Shown: in pieces, positions 1 to 7,354 of the stretch
Numbering within the stretch: position 1 is the stretch's first letter
Layout of the letters: every line of letters starts with the position of its first letter
Assembly: GCF_004785955.1 (NCBI RefSeq)
Contig: NZ_SJER01000001.1
Span: 310,001 to 374,000, forward strand
Source: Halostella litorea
GTDB lineage: Archaea > Halobacteriota > Halobacteria > Halobacteriales > Natronoarchaeaceae
Direction of reading: 5' to 3'
DNA length: 64,000 bases
Notes under the pieces: model-generated
Told to the model about the DNA's origin: nothing
What the model saw: the letters and a program-made list of their open reading frames with translations, nothing else
Database searches by the model: none
Translations under genes and position numbers: made by a program

Positions 1-899
1 AGATAGCGGAGGGAAGACGAACTGTAAGGATTGTCCTCTCGGGTCAACCAGAGCAGGTCGCTATCGGTGTACTTCGGATAGAGTTCACGTTCATCAAGCC
101 AGCGTTCGAGAGCGGCTGAAGTCTTTTCGTTGAGTCCCACGGTCCAGTTCTCTGTGTTTTTACTGGACTCATCGGCGGGGATTCGGAGGACACTATTTTT
201 CGTATCAACCCAGTAGGTCTTGGCGCGTTCCACCTCAATGGGTCGAAGGCCCGCATCGGTACTCGCATAAACGAGTGAAGTGATTTTCCAGCCATTAGCT
301 TTTTTCCAGTCATCGGGTTTGACTTCGTGCTTGGGCTTGTCGAACCGTTGAGCGAGGTGGCCTTTCCACCGATCTCGTTGGTCTGGACTGAGGTCGCTGT
401 ATCGAGGAACTGTGGCATAGTCGCGGGCAGCCGCACGAAGTTTCCGTACTTCTTCGGGACGGAGGATGTCCTTTAGGCGGTTGCCGGAATTGTCCTTAAA
501 ATTCCGTTCAAAATCGAGTTCAGGACCATTGTAAGTGAGCTGTCGCCATTTGTAGAGACGTTTGAGGGCAGTTTGCACGGTAGCTTTGCTGCTGCCAGCT
601 TCGTCCCCTCGATGAAGATGTTTGAGATATTGGTTTGCATGGTCGTTGTCGATGGCAGTGAAATATCGGTCTTCTTGTGACCACACCCATCGATAAAATT
701 GGTCAGTTCGGTAGGCAGTATTAGTGACGGTATTTTCGGAGTATCCTTCCCACTTGCCGGGGTCCTTGCCCTCTTTGAGGAGCCATGTGATGAACTGTTC
801 TCGTTCAGTTCGATAGTCCATTAACTGCTTTTCTGGCAGTTGATCCTCTGAGTTCTGCGTGATGACTGGGAATTGTGACAAATCGATTTCGTTTTTCAT
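1..899 (-). CDS. Tyrosine recombinase / phage-type integrase (C-terminus beyond left edge)
   Basis: An open frame starts with ATG at 899 and continues to the window edge, giving 299 codons without a stop. Residues about 25-125 look like the SAM-like core-binding domain. Residues about 145-299 begin the catalytic domain. The first catalytic Arg is R219 in ASTDAGLRPIEVERAK, and a likely beta-hairpin Lys is near K247 (ESSKNTENW). The H-x-x-R box and the Tyr lie beyond the edge. Base composition and codon use (many A/T third positions) differ sharply from the GC-rich neighbours, which indicates a mobile origin. It points away from a truncated tRNA-Glu, so it is probably the integrase of an element inserted there. 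The recombinase fold is well supported; whether the gene is intact is unknown. Confidence 0.88.
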   Translation of the reverse strand, partial: MKNEIDLSQFPVITQNSEDQLPEKQLMDYRTEREQFITWLLKEGKDPGKWEGYSENTVTNTAYRTDQFYRWVWSQEDRYFTAIDNDHANQYLKHLHRGDEAGSSKATVQTALKRLYKWRQLTYNGPELDFERNFKDNSGNRLKDILRPEEVRKLRAAARDYATVPRYSDLSPDQRDRWKGHLAQRFDKPKHEVKPDDWKKANGWKITSLVYASTDAGLRPIEVERAKTYWVDTKNSVLRIPADESSKNTENWTVGLNEKTSAALERWLDERELYPKYTDSDLLWLTREDNPYSSSSLRY

Positions 900-903
900 T
901 GAG

Positions 904-1004
904 TCGGCCTCTATTTGTTAACAACCCACTTTCTTGTCGCAGATAGTGGGTTTTGTTTCGTGTTGCGCGAAGACGCATACTACCGTTTTGGGTGCTGAGG
1001 CCGA
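904..1004. repeat. Nested inverted repeats upstream of the integrase
   Basis: Two nested inverted repeats occupy the integrase upstream region. The outer pair is TCGGCCTC (904-911) with GAGGCCGA (997-1004). The inner pair is AACCCACT (923-930) with AGTGGGTT (945-952). The inner pair lies 24-53 nt before the integrase ATG, over its expected core promoter. They could be recombinase arm sites, an autoregulatory operator or a transcription-blocking hairpin. The pairing is visible in the sequence; the role is inferred. Confidence 0.45.
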
Positions 1005-1041
1005 TGAAAATGGGTGAAGTCCTTTTTTCCGTTTAATCACG

Positions 1042-1088
1042 CTTGCCGTGAGAGGGCAAGATGATTGGCCGGACTACACCACCAGAGC
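1042..1088 (-). tRNA. tRNA-Glu(CTC), 5' half only (truncated)
   Basis: On the minus strand the sequence starts with the acceptor arm GCTCTGG (1088-1082). The D-arm block GTGTAGTCCGGCCAATCAT follows, as is typical of archaeal tRNA-Glu. The anticodon arm TTGCC-CTCTCAC-GGCAA comes next, with anticodon CTC. After the anticodon stem the sequence becomes unrelated AT-rich DNA. There is no variable loop, no T-arm GGTTCGA and no 3' acceptor strand. It is therefore about 44-47 nt of a 75-nt gene and cannot make a working tRNA here. Its position between the integrase and the core chromosome suggests an attachment-site remnant. Confidence 0.85.
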
Positions 1089-1113
1089 GCATCCTATGCT
1101 AAACCGGGCTGGT

Positions 1114-1120
1114 AATTTAA
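1114..1120 (-). promoter_or_regulatory. TATA box of the truncated tRNA-Glu
   Basis: TTAAATT on the minus strand lies 26-32 nt upstream of the tRNA 5' end at 1088, the normal haloarchaeal spacing. The host promoter side of the tRNA gene is therefore still in place, and the break is on the 3' side. Confidence 0.5.
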
Positions 1121-1237
1121 CGGTTGCGCTTCGTCGCCGCCGTGTGGCGGTTCACCGTATCATAGTGTTCGCGCTCGCCAAGCGCCGACGCTCGCCGATA
1201 CGGTACAAGCCCCGACAACCAGTGAGCGCAAACGCTA

Positions 1238-2491
1238 TCACTCCTCGTCGAACGGCGAACCGGCCGCCGCCGGTTCGTTGCCCTCGAGGCTGATGATGTT
1301 CTCGCGGCCGACGCGGAGCTTGCTTATCGTGCCCTCCTCGTCCATCTCCGAGAGCAGCATGCTCACCTTCGACTTCGACCACTCGGTCTCCTCGACGATG
1401 TTGACCTGCTTCATCCGGCCGCCGTTCTCCTCCAGCAGCGCGACGACGCGGTCCTCGTCGGAGAGCATCTCGGCCTCGTCGACCGCCGGTTCGGCCGCCG
1501 CGTCGGTCCCTCCGTCGGCGTCGCCGGCGGCCCCGGGCGTCCCGCCGTCGCCGTCACCGTCGTCGACGTCCGTCCCGCCGCGGTCGAACAGCGCGTCCCC
1601 CCGGCCCAGCGCGACGGCCGCGACGACGCCGGCGACGAGCAGGACCACCACGCCGACCATCGGCAACAGCCCGTCGGTCGACGACTCGTCGCCCGCGTCC
1701 GAGGGGTCTCCGGCGTCTGTCGTCCCCGTGCCGTCCGTCCCGTCGCCGGGCGAGGTCGACCCGTCGTCCGTGGTCGTCTCCGTCGCGAGCGCAGGCGGTT
1801 CGAGCACCGCGCGCGGTCGGTTGTCGGTGAAACGCCGCTCGCCCCGCCAGGTCACGGTGTCGCTGTCGGCGAGGGTGCCGGCGGACTGCTCGCCGTCCGG
1901 GGAAACGGCGGCGAAGGCGAGGCCCTCGCCGGCGACGAGGACGAGCGCCTGGTCCGGTCCGACGTACAGGCCGCCATCGAACACGTCGCCGACGACGACG
2001 CGGTCGCCGTCGGTCGCGGCAAATCCGGTCCACGTGAACGACATTTCGACGACGCCGGTGCTGGTGTCGGTCCCGAGTTCCTCGTCGACCTCCGCGCGCC
2101 GGGAGAACGCCTTCGCGCGCATCGTCCTGTCGGTCGCGTTCTCGCCCGCCGCGGCGAGCGCTCGGGCGCGCTCGCGGAAGCCGGCGTACAGTTCCGTCTC
2201 GTTTGCCTCGAACTCGGACGCGAACGCCCGGAACTCGCGGCGCTCGGACTCGTTCGTCAGGCGGCGCTCGTAGTGAAACGTCCACCGGGCCGAGCCGTTC
2301 TTGGCTACTTGGACCCGGAACTCGGTGTAATCGAACCCCTGCGCGTCGACCCCCATCGGGTCGGGGGCGAGCGCCCCCGGTTCGGCGGTTGGGTCCGGGG
2401 CGTCGACCCCGGCCGCGCCGACGGCGGCGACCCCGTGGACGCCGGCGAGACAGACCAGGAGAGCGACGCCGACGCCGTGCGCCCGGTTCAT
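1238..2491 (-). CDS. Membrane-anchored winged-helix protein (DUF7345/DUF7343-like)
   Basis: A 417-residue protein. It has an N-terminal signal peptide (ALLVCLAGVHGVAAVGAAG), an extracellular domain of about 210 residues, and a Thr/Asp-rich linker. One membrane helix follows near residues 265-290 (MVGVVVLLVAGVVAAVALG), then an acidic linker. The C-terminal winged-helix domain includes VVALLEENGGRMKQVNIVEE and SKSKVSMLLSEMDEEG. This layout, an outside sensor plus an inside HTH, is common in haloarchaea. I recall the family names from memory. The ATG at 2491 is preferred because the signal peptide follows it directly; a TTG four codons upstream is possible. It probably regulates transcription in response to an envelope signal, with target unknown. 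Confidence 0.75.
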   Translation of the reverse strand: MNRAHGVGVALLVCLAGVHGVAAVGAAGVDAPDPTAEPGALAPDPMGVDAQGFDYTEFRVQVAKNGSARWTFHYERRLTNESERREFRAFASEFEANETELYAGFRERARALAAAGENATDRTMRAKAFSRRAEVDEELGTDTSTGVVEMSFTWTGFAATDGDRVVVGDVFDGGLYVGPDQALVLVAGEGLAFAAVSPDGEQSAGTLADSDTVTWRGERRFTDNRPRAVLEPPALATETTTDDGSTSPGDGTDGTGTTDAGDPSDAGDESSTDGLLPMVGVVVLLVAGVVAAVALGRGDALFDRGGTDVDDGDGDGGTPGAAGDADGGTDAAAEPAVDEAEMLSDEDRVVALLEENGGRMKQVNIVEETEWSKSKVSMLLSEMDEEGTISKLRVGRENIISLEGNEPAAAGSPFDEE

Positions 2492-2593
2492 TCGTGTAAG
2501 CAAATTCGGGGCGATGTCAAATGCCTTGCGACCGGCGACCGCTCGCCGGCGCGACGCGCCCGCTCCCGTCGGTCCGGGATCGACGCGTCCGTG

Positions 2594-3337
2594 TCAGGGC
2601 GCGAGACGGTTCTTCCGACCCTTCATGTGCTCCTCGTAGTGCTCGAAGGTGATCGGACACCAGTCGGCGGCCAGGTCCAGCACTTCCTCGGTCATCTCGC
2701 GGATCTCCCACTGGGCGTCCGCGGCCGCGCGCATGTCGGCGACGTGCATCAGCATCCGCGCGTTCATCGACATCACCATGTTCACCTCCGTCCCGATGGG
2801 GAGGACGAAGCGGGCGTCCTCCGGCGGCATGCCCAGTTCGAGCAGTTCCTGGTAGTCCTCGACGGAGCGCCGGACCGACTCGCGGAACAGTTCCTCGCGG
2901 CGCTCGACCGTCCCCTCGTCGACCTGCCCGGCCTGCTGGTTGCGGCCGACCCAGTCGGGGTCAGTCGCCGAGGGCGGCGTGACGACCATCTCGCCGTCCT
3001 CGACCGCGGCGGGGTCGACTTCGTCGAACGAGACGTAGCGCATCGACTGCACGTCGAAGCTCACGTGCCGGTGACGGGTGATCTGGGCCATGCAGGAGCG
3101 GCTGATCCCCTTCACCGCGAACGTCGCCTGCGGATGCTCGAACGGGCCGAAGTGGCCGTGGTCGAGCAGGTGGCCGATGAGCGTCCGCTTTTTCTCCTCC
3201 ATCGTGTCGCCGTCGGTGGTCGCCATGACCTCCTCGAACGACAGGTCGCCGACGAACTCCCCCATGTAATCGTTTCGCGCCGCCGTACAGAGGAGCCGCT
3301 CGGGGTCCTCGGTCGCCTCAAGCAGTTCGACTTCCAT
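2594..3337 (-). CDS. thyX: Flavin-dependent thymidylate synthase ThyX
   Basis: This 247-residue enzyme makes dTMP from dUMP using FAD, NADPH and methylene-tetrahydrofolate. The diagnostic RHR-x7-S motif is exact at RHRHVSFDVQS. The rest is typical, including GHLLDHGHFGPFEH near residue 54 and NARMLMHVADMR in the C-terminal helix. It is divergent from the beta-lactamase-fold gene at 3473, with 135 nt between them. Dependence on methylene-THF links it loosely to the glycine cleavage and pterin genes in this window. Confidence 0.96.
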   Translation of the reverse strand: MEVELLEATEDPERLLCTAARNDYMGEFVGDLSFEEVMATTDGDTMEEKKRTLIGHLLDHGHFGPFEHPQATFAVKGISRSCMAQITRHRHVSFDVQSMRYVSFDEVDPAAVEDGEMVVTPPSATDPDWVGRNQQAGQVDEGTVERREELFRESVRRSVEDYQELLELGMPPEDARFVLPIGTEVNMVMSMNARMLMHVADMRAAADAQWEIREMTEEVLDLAADWCPITFEHYEEHMKGRKNRLAP

Positions 3338-3472
3338 GCTGGGTCACTGCGTTGCCAGTCACGCTCGGCCGACAAAAGGTTTCCTTCGTCGCCCTGCCCC
3401 GACGCAGTCGGGCGGTTCTCGACGCCGTCGCGGACGGCAAGACACAAGCGACGGGGGCGACTACCGCCGGCC

Positions 3473-4054
3473 ATGATACACAACCTCGCGGCGGGCGTCC
3501 AGGCGTTTACCAGCAACGCGTTCCTCGTCGACGGCGAGCGGACCGTGCTGGTCGACGCGGGGGCGAACTTCGACGTGGTCTCGCGCGTCGAGGAGCGCGT
3601 CGACGACGTCGACGCCCTCGTGTTGACCCACACCCACCCCGACCACGTCGGCAACCTCCCGGACGTCGTCGAGGCGTTCGGCGTCGACGTGTGGGGGTTC
3701 GACCCCGAGGCGGACGGGGTGGACCACGCCATCGCCGACGAGGGGACAGTGACGCTCGGCGACGACGAGTACGTCGCCCTCCACACGCCGGGCCACAAGG
3801 ACGACCACCTCTGCTTTTACTCGGCCGGCGCCGGCGTCCTCTTCGCCGGCGACCTGATCTTCCCGAACGGTAGCTTCGGCCGGACGGACTTGGAGGAGGG
3901 CGACCGCGGGACGCTGATAGAGAGCATCGAGCGCGTCGAGAGCAGGGTGAGCGGGGACCTTGGGGAACTCCACGTCGGCCACGGGCCGAGCGTCTCGCGC
4001 AACGCCTACTCCCACGTCGAACTGGCGTCGGAGGCGGCCCGACACACGCCGTAA
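3473..4054 (+). CDS. Metallo-beta-lactamase-fold hydrolase
   Basis: A 193-residue MBL-fold protein from the ATG at 3473 (MIHNLAAGVQAFTSNAF). It carries the zinc motif THTHPDH, a later ligand set HTPGHKDDHL, and an Asp in FAGDLIFP. A distal His is in HVGHGPS. The size and motif spacing fit the glyoxalase II / RNase Z-like family of small hydrolases. The substrate cannot be assigned. It is a single gene, divergent from thyX and convergent with the HalOD1 gene. Confidence 0.85.
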   Translation: MIHNLAAGVQAFTSNAFLVDGERTVLVDAGANFDVVSRVEERVDDVDALVLTHTHPDHVGNLPDVVEAFGVDVWGFDPEADGVDHAIADEGTVTLGDDEYVALHTPGHKDDHLCFYSAGAGVLFAGDLIFPNGSFGRTDLEEGDRGTLIESIERVESRVSGDLGELHVGHGPSVSRNAYSHVELASEAARHTP

Positions 4055-4100
4055 CGGCTGCGGAGCCGTTCGTCGCGACGGTTCGCGCCGACGGACGCGG

Positions 4101-4400
4101 TTACTCGGTCTCGGCGACGACGACCCGACCGTCCCCCTTGACGATCACGTCGTATCCGGCGTACGTGAACTCGACGTAGCCGCCGGCGTCGTCCGATACG
4201 TCGGCGAAGAGGGTGTCGAGCGCGTCGCCGTCGATCGATTCGTGGAGCGGGTCGAGCGCGGTCGGGTCCTCGCCGCGCACGCTGGCGACGGCCGTCACGA
4301 CCGCGTCGCTCGGCGACCCGCCCGCGTCCAGGTCGACCCGGACGGTGTGGACGCCCGGGGCGTCGGTTCCGGATTCGGTTCCGTCCTGTCGGGGTGCCAT
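4101..4400 (-). CDS. HalOD1 output-domain protein
   Basis: A 99-residue protein resembling the haloarchaeal HalOD1 domain (a small output domain of two-component-like systems). The pattern is SDAVVTAVASVRGEDPTALD, then DTLFADV, then a beta-rich end VEFTYAGYDVIVKGDGRVVV. The ATG at 4400 is chosen over an upstream in-frame start because a TATA-like box sits at 4426-4433, which would overlap the longer version. A second HalOD1 gene lies at 39017. Role unknown, presumably signalling. Confidence 0.8.
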   Translation of the reverse strand: MAPRQDGTESGTDAPGVHTVRVDLDAGGSPSDAVVTAVASVRGEDPTALDPLHESIDGDALDTLFADVSDDAGGYVEFTYAGYDVIVKGDGRVVVAETE

Positions 4401-4425
4401 TACACCGGGGACAGGCCGCGGTAAA

Positions 4426-4433
4426 CTTAAAAA
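4426..4433 (-). promoter_or_regulatory. TATA box for the HalOD1 gene
   Basis: TTTTTAAG on the minus strand lies 26-33 nt before the ATG at 4400, consistent with a leaderless transcript. It decides the start codon. Confidence 0.5.
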
Positions 4434-4516
4434 CACGAAACCGTTCTTCGTTTATTTCGTGTACGGTTACGGGTAATATCGGGCGTGCGCCGCCGACGCC
4501 GGCGGTTGGCCCGAAC

Positions 4517-5335
4517 TCAGTCGAGCGCCGCGGCGACGGCCGCGTCGAGCGCCACCTCGTAGGCGTCCGCGACCGCCGCCGGGTCGGTCCGCTCGCTGTC
4601 GGAAAGCGCCGGCAGCGCGACCGTGGCAGTCGGGTCGACCACGTCGGTCACGTCGCCGACCGACTCCTCCAGCCGGCCGCCGCGGGCGCTGCCGCCGACC
4701 ACCTCGCAGGCCCGGGCGTAGCGCTCGCCGTCGAACACCCGGGCGCGCCCCGGTTCGACCGCGACGACGGCGTCGAACGTCACGTCCCGGAGCGGGCGCG
4801 CCACGTCGCCGTAGGACTCGACCACGGCGCGGTCGCGGTTCCGGACGCGCTCGGCGAGGCGGGACAGCGCCGGCAGGTACCGCTCGCGGGTCACCTCGTC
4901 CAGCGCCGCCGCCGAGTCGACGACCGTCGCGCCGTCCAGCGGGAGCGCCTCGCGGACGCCCGCGGGGACGTCGGCCGCGCCGCCGACCACGAACGCGTCG
5001 TCGCCCCCCGGTATCCGCAGGCGGTCCGCGACGAACTGTCGGTCGCCGCGGCCGACGATCCCCGTGCCGCCGCCCGGGGCGGGCCGCCAGAGGCGGTGGA
5101 CGGGGTTTATCGCCTCGGGCGCGACGTCGGCGGCGCTGGCCGCCGCGAGGCGCTGGGCGTCCTTCCCGTAGAGGCGGCCGTCCGCGACCGCCCGCCGGAC
5201 GTCGTCGTGGTCGAACCAGTAGTCGTTGCCGGCGCGGGGCTTGAACCCGACGCCGCCGACGCGTTCGAGCAGCCCGGTCGAGAACGTCGTCTTGCCGGCG
5301 TCGACGCGGTCGCTCCCGACGACCAAGTGCCTCAT
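4517..5335 (-). CDS. Predicted P-loop ATPase/GTPase
   Basis: A 272-residue protein that begins with the P-loop VGSDRVDAGKTTFSTG (residues about 5-20). It then reads KPRAGNDYWFDHDD and an internal RDRAVVESYGDVARP segment that resembles the acidic second strand of deethiobiotin-synthetase/cobyric-acid-type P-loop enzymes. The function is not established. The ATG at 5335 overlaps the stop of the upstream gene by 4 nt (ATGA), so the two are translationally coupled. Confidence 0.75.
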   Translation of the reverse strand: MRHLVVGSDRVDAGKTTFSTGLLERVGGVGFKPRAGNDYWFDHDDVRRAVADGRLYGKDAQRLAAASAADVAPEAINPVHRLWRPAPGGGTGIVGRGDRQFVADRLRIPGGDDAFVVGGAADVPAGVREALPLDGATVVDSAAALDEVTRERYLPALSRLAERVRNRDRAVVESYGDVARPLRDVTFDAVVAVEPGRARVFDGERYARACEVVGGSARGGRLEESVGDVTDVVDPTATVALPALSDSERTDPAAVADAYEVALDAAVAAALD

Positions 5336-5595
5336 GCGAGGCCGTAGTAGCCCGGCTCCTCCTCGTCGCGGGGCTCCGCGACGACGAGGTCGTCCGCGTT
5401 GTTCACGATCCACGGGATCGCCCAGTCGAGCAGCACCTCCTCGGTCTCCACGTCTATCTCGGCGTCGGGGTCCAGTTCCTGCAGCATGCGTGCGATCTCG
5501 TAGACGGTGTACATCCGGTCCTCGTCGAGCAGTTCCTCCGCCGTGTAGAAGTCACAGGGGTGGAGTTCGTCGAACTCCGATTTCGGGACGGGCAT
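5332..5595 (-). CDS. Small conserved haloarchaeal protein (DUF5827-like)
   Basis: An 87-residue acidic protein starting MPVPKSEFDELHPCDFY, with a middle part MYTVYEIARMLQELDPDAE and an end PRDEEEPGYYGLA. I recognise the type as a conserved haloarchaeal family, with the DUF number from memory. It has no signal peptide or membrane segment. A TATA-like GATTTACC sits about 27-35 nt upstream of the ATG at 5595. Its stop overlaps the start of the ATPase gene, suggesting joint function. Confidence 0.75.
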   Translation of the reverse strand: MPVPKSEFDELHPCDFYTAEELLDEDRMYTVYEIARMLQELDPDAEIDVETEEVLLDWAIPWIVNNADDLVVAEPRDEEEPGYYGLA

Positions 5596-5904
5596 GCGAC
5601 CCGCTACGCGGGAGGCGGGGGTAAATCGCACGGTGTCGAAAGGCAGGGTGTGGGGGCGGGTCACCCCCGGGTGACAGATGGTGACGATCCGACGGGCCTT
5701 GCGGGGTCGGGCGCGGGCGGCGACGGTAGCGCGCCGCGTCCGCAGTTACGGGTGGGACGTGCCGACCGAAAAAGATGTCGGTAATAATATATTTAGAGCT
5801 ACGGAGCGCTCCGGACCGCTCGCGAGGCGATGGCGGCGGCGCTGTCGGCGTCGCGGCGGCGAAAAAACGTCGATGGTGAACGGCTCGTCGTCAGGCGACG
5901 GGAG
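5596..5904. other. Intergenic region with palindrome and AT-rich island
   Basis: There is no supported protein gene here. A perfect palindrome GTCACCC-CC-GGGTGAC lies at 5660-5675. An AT-rich island at about 5780-5795 reads as a TATA-like element on both strands and is next to CCGAC/GTCGG inverted arms. It could hold a promoter for a non-coding RNA, but no transcript boundary can be seen. The remainder shows nothing recognisable. Confidence 0.4.
5660..5675. repeat. 16-bp palindrome GTCACCC-CC-GGGTGAC
   Basis: Perfect 7-bp arms around a CC centre, 65-80 nt upstream of the ATG at 5595 on the minus strand. It may be a regulator site or a hairpin; no regulator can be named. Confidence 0.4.
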
Positions 5905-6507
5905 TCACTCGAACAGCTCGGCCACGTCGTGGTAGTTCTCGGCGACGGCATCCCAGTCGACCACGTCGAAGAAGCCGTCGATGAAGCTGCCGCGGTCCGG
6001 GCCGTAGTCGTAGTAGTAGGAGTGTTCCCAGACGTCCAGCGCGAGGATGGGGTGTGCGCCCCAGAGCGCGCCCTGGTCGTGCTTGTCGACCGCGATGTTG
6101 CGGAGCTGCTTGGCGACGGGGTCGTACACCAGCAGCGCCCAGCCGCCCGCGGCGCCGGCGGCGGCCTCGAACTCGCCCTTCCAGCCCTCGTAGGAGCCGA
6201 AGTCCTCCTCGATGCGGTCGAGGAGGTCGCCCTCGGGTTCGCCCCCGCCGTTGGGGGCCATGTTCTCCCAGAACAGCGTGTGGAGATAGTGACCGCTGCC
6301 GTTGTGGGTTACGTTGCCGAGCGCGCCGGCCGTGGAGCCGTAGTCGCCGGACTCGCGGTTCTCGGCCAGCGTCTCCTCGGCCGAGTTGAGGCCGTTGACG
6401 TACCCCTGGTGGTGGGTGTCGTGATGCCACGTGAGCACCTGTTCGCTGATGGCCGGTTCGAGCGCGTCGTAGTCGTACGGGAGCGGCGGGAGTTCGTGGT
6501 CTGCCAT
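5905..6507 (-). CDS. sod: Superoxide dismutase (Fe/Mn family)
   Basis: A 200-residue cytoplasmic enzyme that converts superoxide to peroxide and oxygen. Metal-ligand regions are visible in order: TWHHDTHHQGYVNGLN, then NGSGHYLHTLFWENM, and the C-terminal ligand pair in ALDVWEHSYYYDYG. The Trp-Ala-Leu-Leu motif (GGWALLVYDP) is typical. The start ATG at 6507 is fixed by a Shine-Dalgarno GGAGG 9-13 nt upstream, so unlike many neighbours the mRNA has a short leader. Monocistronic. Confidence 0.96.
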   Translation of the reverse strand: MADHELPPLPYDYDALEPAISEQVLTWHHDTHHQGYVNGLNSAEETLAENRESGDYGSTAGALGNVTHNGSGHYLHTLFWENMAPNGGGEPEGDLLDRIEEDFGSYEGWKGEFEAAAGAAGGWALLVYDPVAKQLRNIAVDKHDQGALWGAHPILALDVWEHSYYYDYGPDRGSFIDGFFDVVDWDAVAENYHDVAELFE

Positions 6508-6515
6508 AGTAAATT

Positions 6516-6520
6516 CCTCC
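6516..6520 (-). promoter_or_regulatory. Shine-Dalgarno GGAGG before sod
   Basis: GGAGG lies 9-13 nt before the sod ATG. A TATA-like GGTTTAAC at about 6545-6552 would place transcription start just upstream, giving a short leader. Confidence 0.5.
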
Positions 6521-6629
6521 ACTGATCTGTTGTTCGCGGGCCAAGTTAAACCTGCATGAACCGGCCACCGTCTCCGAAACGAAATTAAAGTAACGCAGGT
6601 GAAACGATCGCTTCGGCCGCCGTCGGGTT

Positions 6630-7280
6630 CTACCGCTCGTCGGCCCCGCTCAGCGCGCGGGCCGCCAGGCCGCCGGCGACGCCCGCGGCCCCGACGAGCG
6701 CGCCGAACCCCGGCAGCCCGGTCCCGGTGTCGGTGTCGCCGCCCTCGGTTTCGGTCTCGGTGCCGTCCGACGGCGTGCCCTCTACCGTCGGTCCCGACGC
6801 GTTCCGGACCAGCCCGTCCTCCGGGATCTGTTCGCCCGTGAGGTGGATGTACTCCCCCTCACAGTCGAACTTCCGGGAGATCAGTAACGGCGTCCCGCGC
6901 TCTATCCGCGCCTCGGTGGCGTCGGCGTACAGGTCGACCGTCCGCTTCTGTGGCTCCTGCCGGAGCCGGTCGACGAGGATGCCGTTGTACAGTTCCGTCT
7001 CCGTCGGCGACCAGTCCACCTCGCAGTTGTCGACCGCGGCGGGGTTGCCCTCGCGGTCGGGGCGGTAGGTCGCGATCACGATCTGTCCCTCGTAGTTCCC
7101 CGCCCACGGTTCGCCCTGCTCCTCCAGTACCAGTTCCCGGGTCGCGGGGGCCTCCTGGGCCGCGGCTGGGACCGCCCCGCCCGCCACGGCCCCGACGCCC
7201 CCGACGACCCCGGCTGCTCCAGCGAGAAACGCCCGTCGCCCGACCCCGGACCGCCGTTCGCTGCCGCTCTCGTCGCGCAT
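6630..7280 (-). CDS. Tat-exported protein with PGF-CTERM-like tail
   Basis: A 216-residue protein. Its N-terminus RRSGVGRRAFLAGAAGVVGG is a twin-arginine signal with cleavage around VPAAAQE. The mature part (about residues 45-165) has no domain I recognise. It ends in a Thr/Glu/Asp-rich linker, then GLPGFGALVGAAGVAGGLAA and positively charged residues. This fits a PGF-CTERM sorting signal processed by an archaeosortase. It is probably lipid-anchored on the cell surface. Function unknown. Confidence 0.75.
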   Translation of the reverse strand: MRDESGSERRSGVGRRAFLAGAAGVVGGVGAVAGGAVPAAAQEAPATRELVLEEQGEPWAGNYEGQIVIATYRPDREGNPAAVDNCEVDWSPTETELYNGILVDRLRQEPQKRTVDLYADATEARIERGTPLLISRKFDCEGEYIHLTGEQIPEDGLVRNASGPTVEGTPSDGTETETEGGDTDTGTGLPGFGALVGAAGVAGGLAARALSGADER

Positions 7281-7354
7281 TGTGTCACCCGTCCGCCCTC
7301 CCACACCGGGCAACCTAACTACTTTGTCCGACTGCGTGAGGTGTCCGGGGGCGG

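Larger units (their letters stand above)
900..1237. other. Non-coding junction between mobile element and core chromosome
   Basis: This stretch has no credible protein gene. Its left part is AT-richer and holds the nested inverted repeats before the integrase. Its middle holds a tRNA-Glu 5' half with a preserved TATA box. Its right part has core-chromosome composition. The composition change falls at about 1030-1042, next to the truncated end of the tRNA. Confidence 0.6.
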
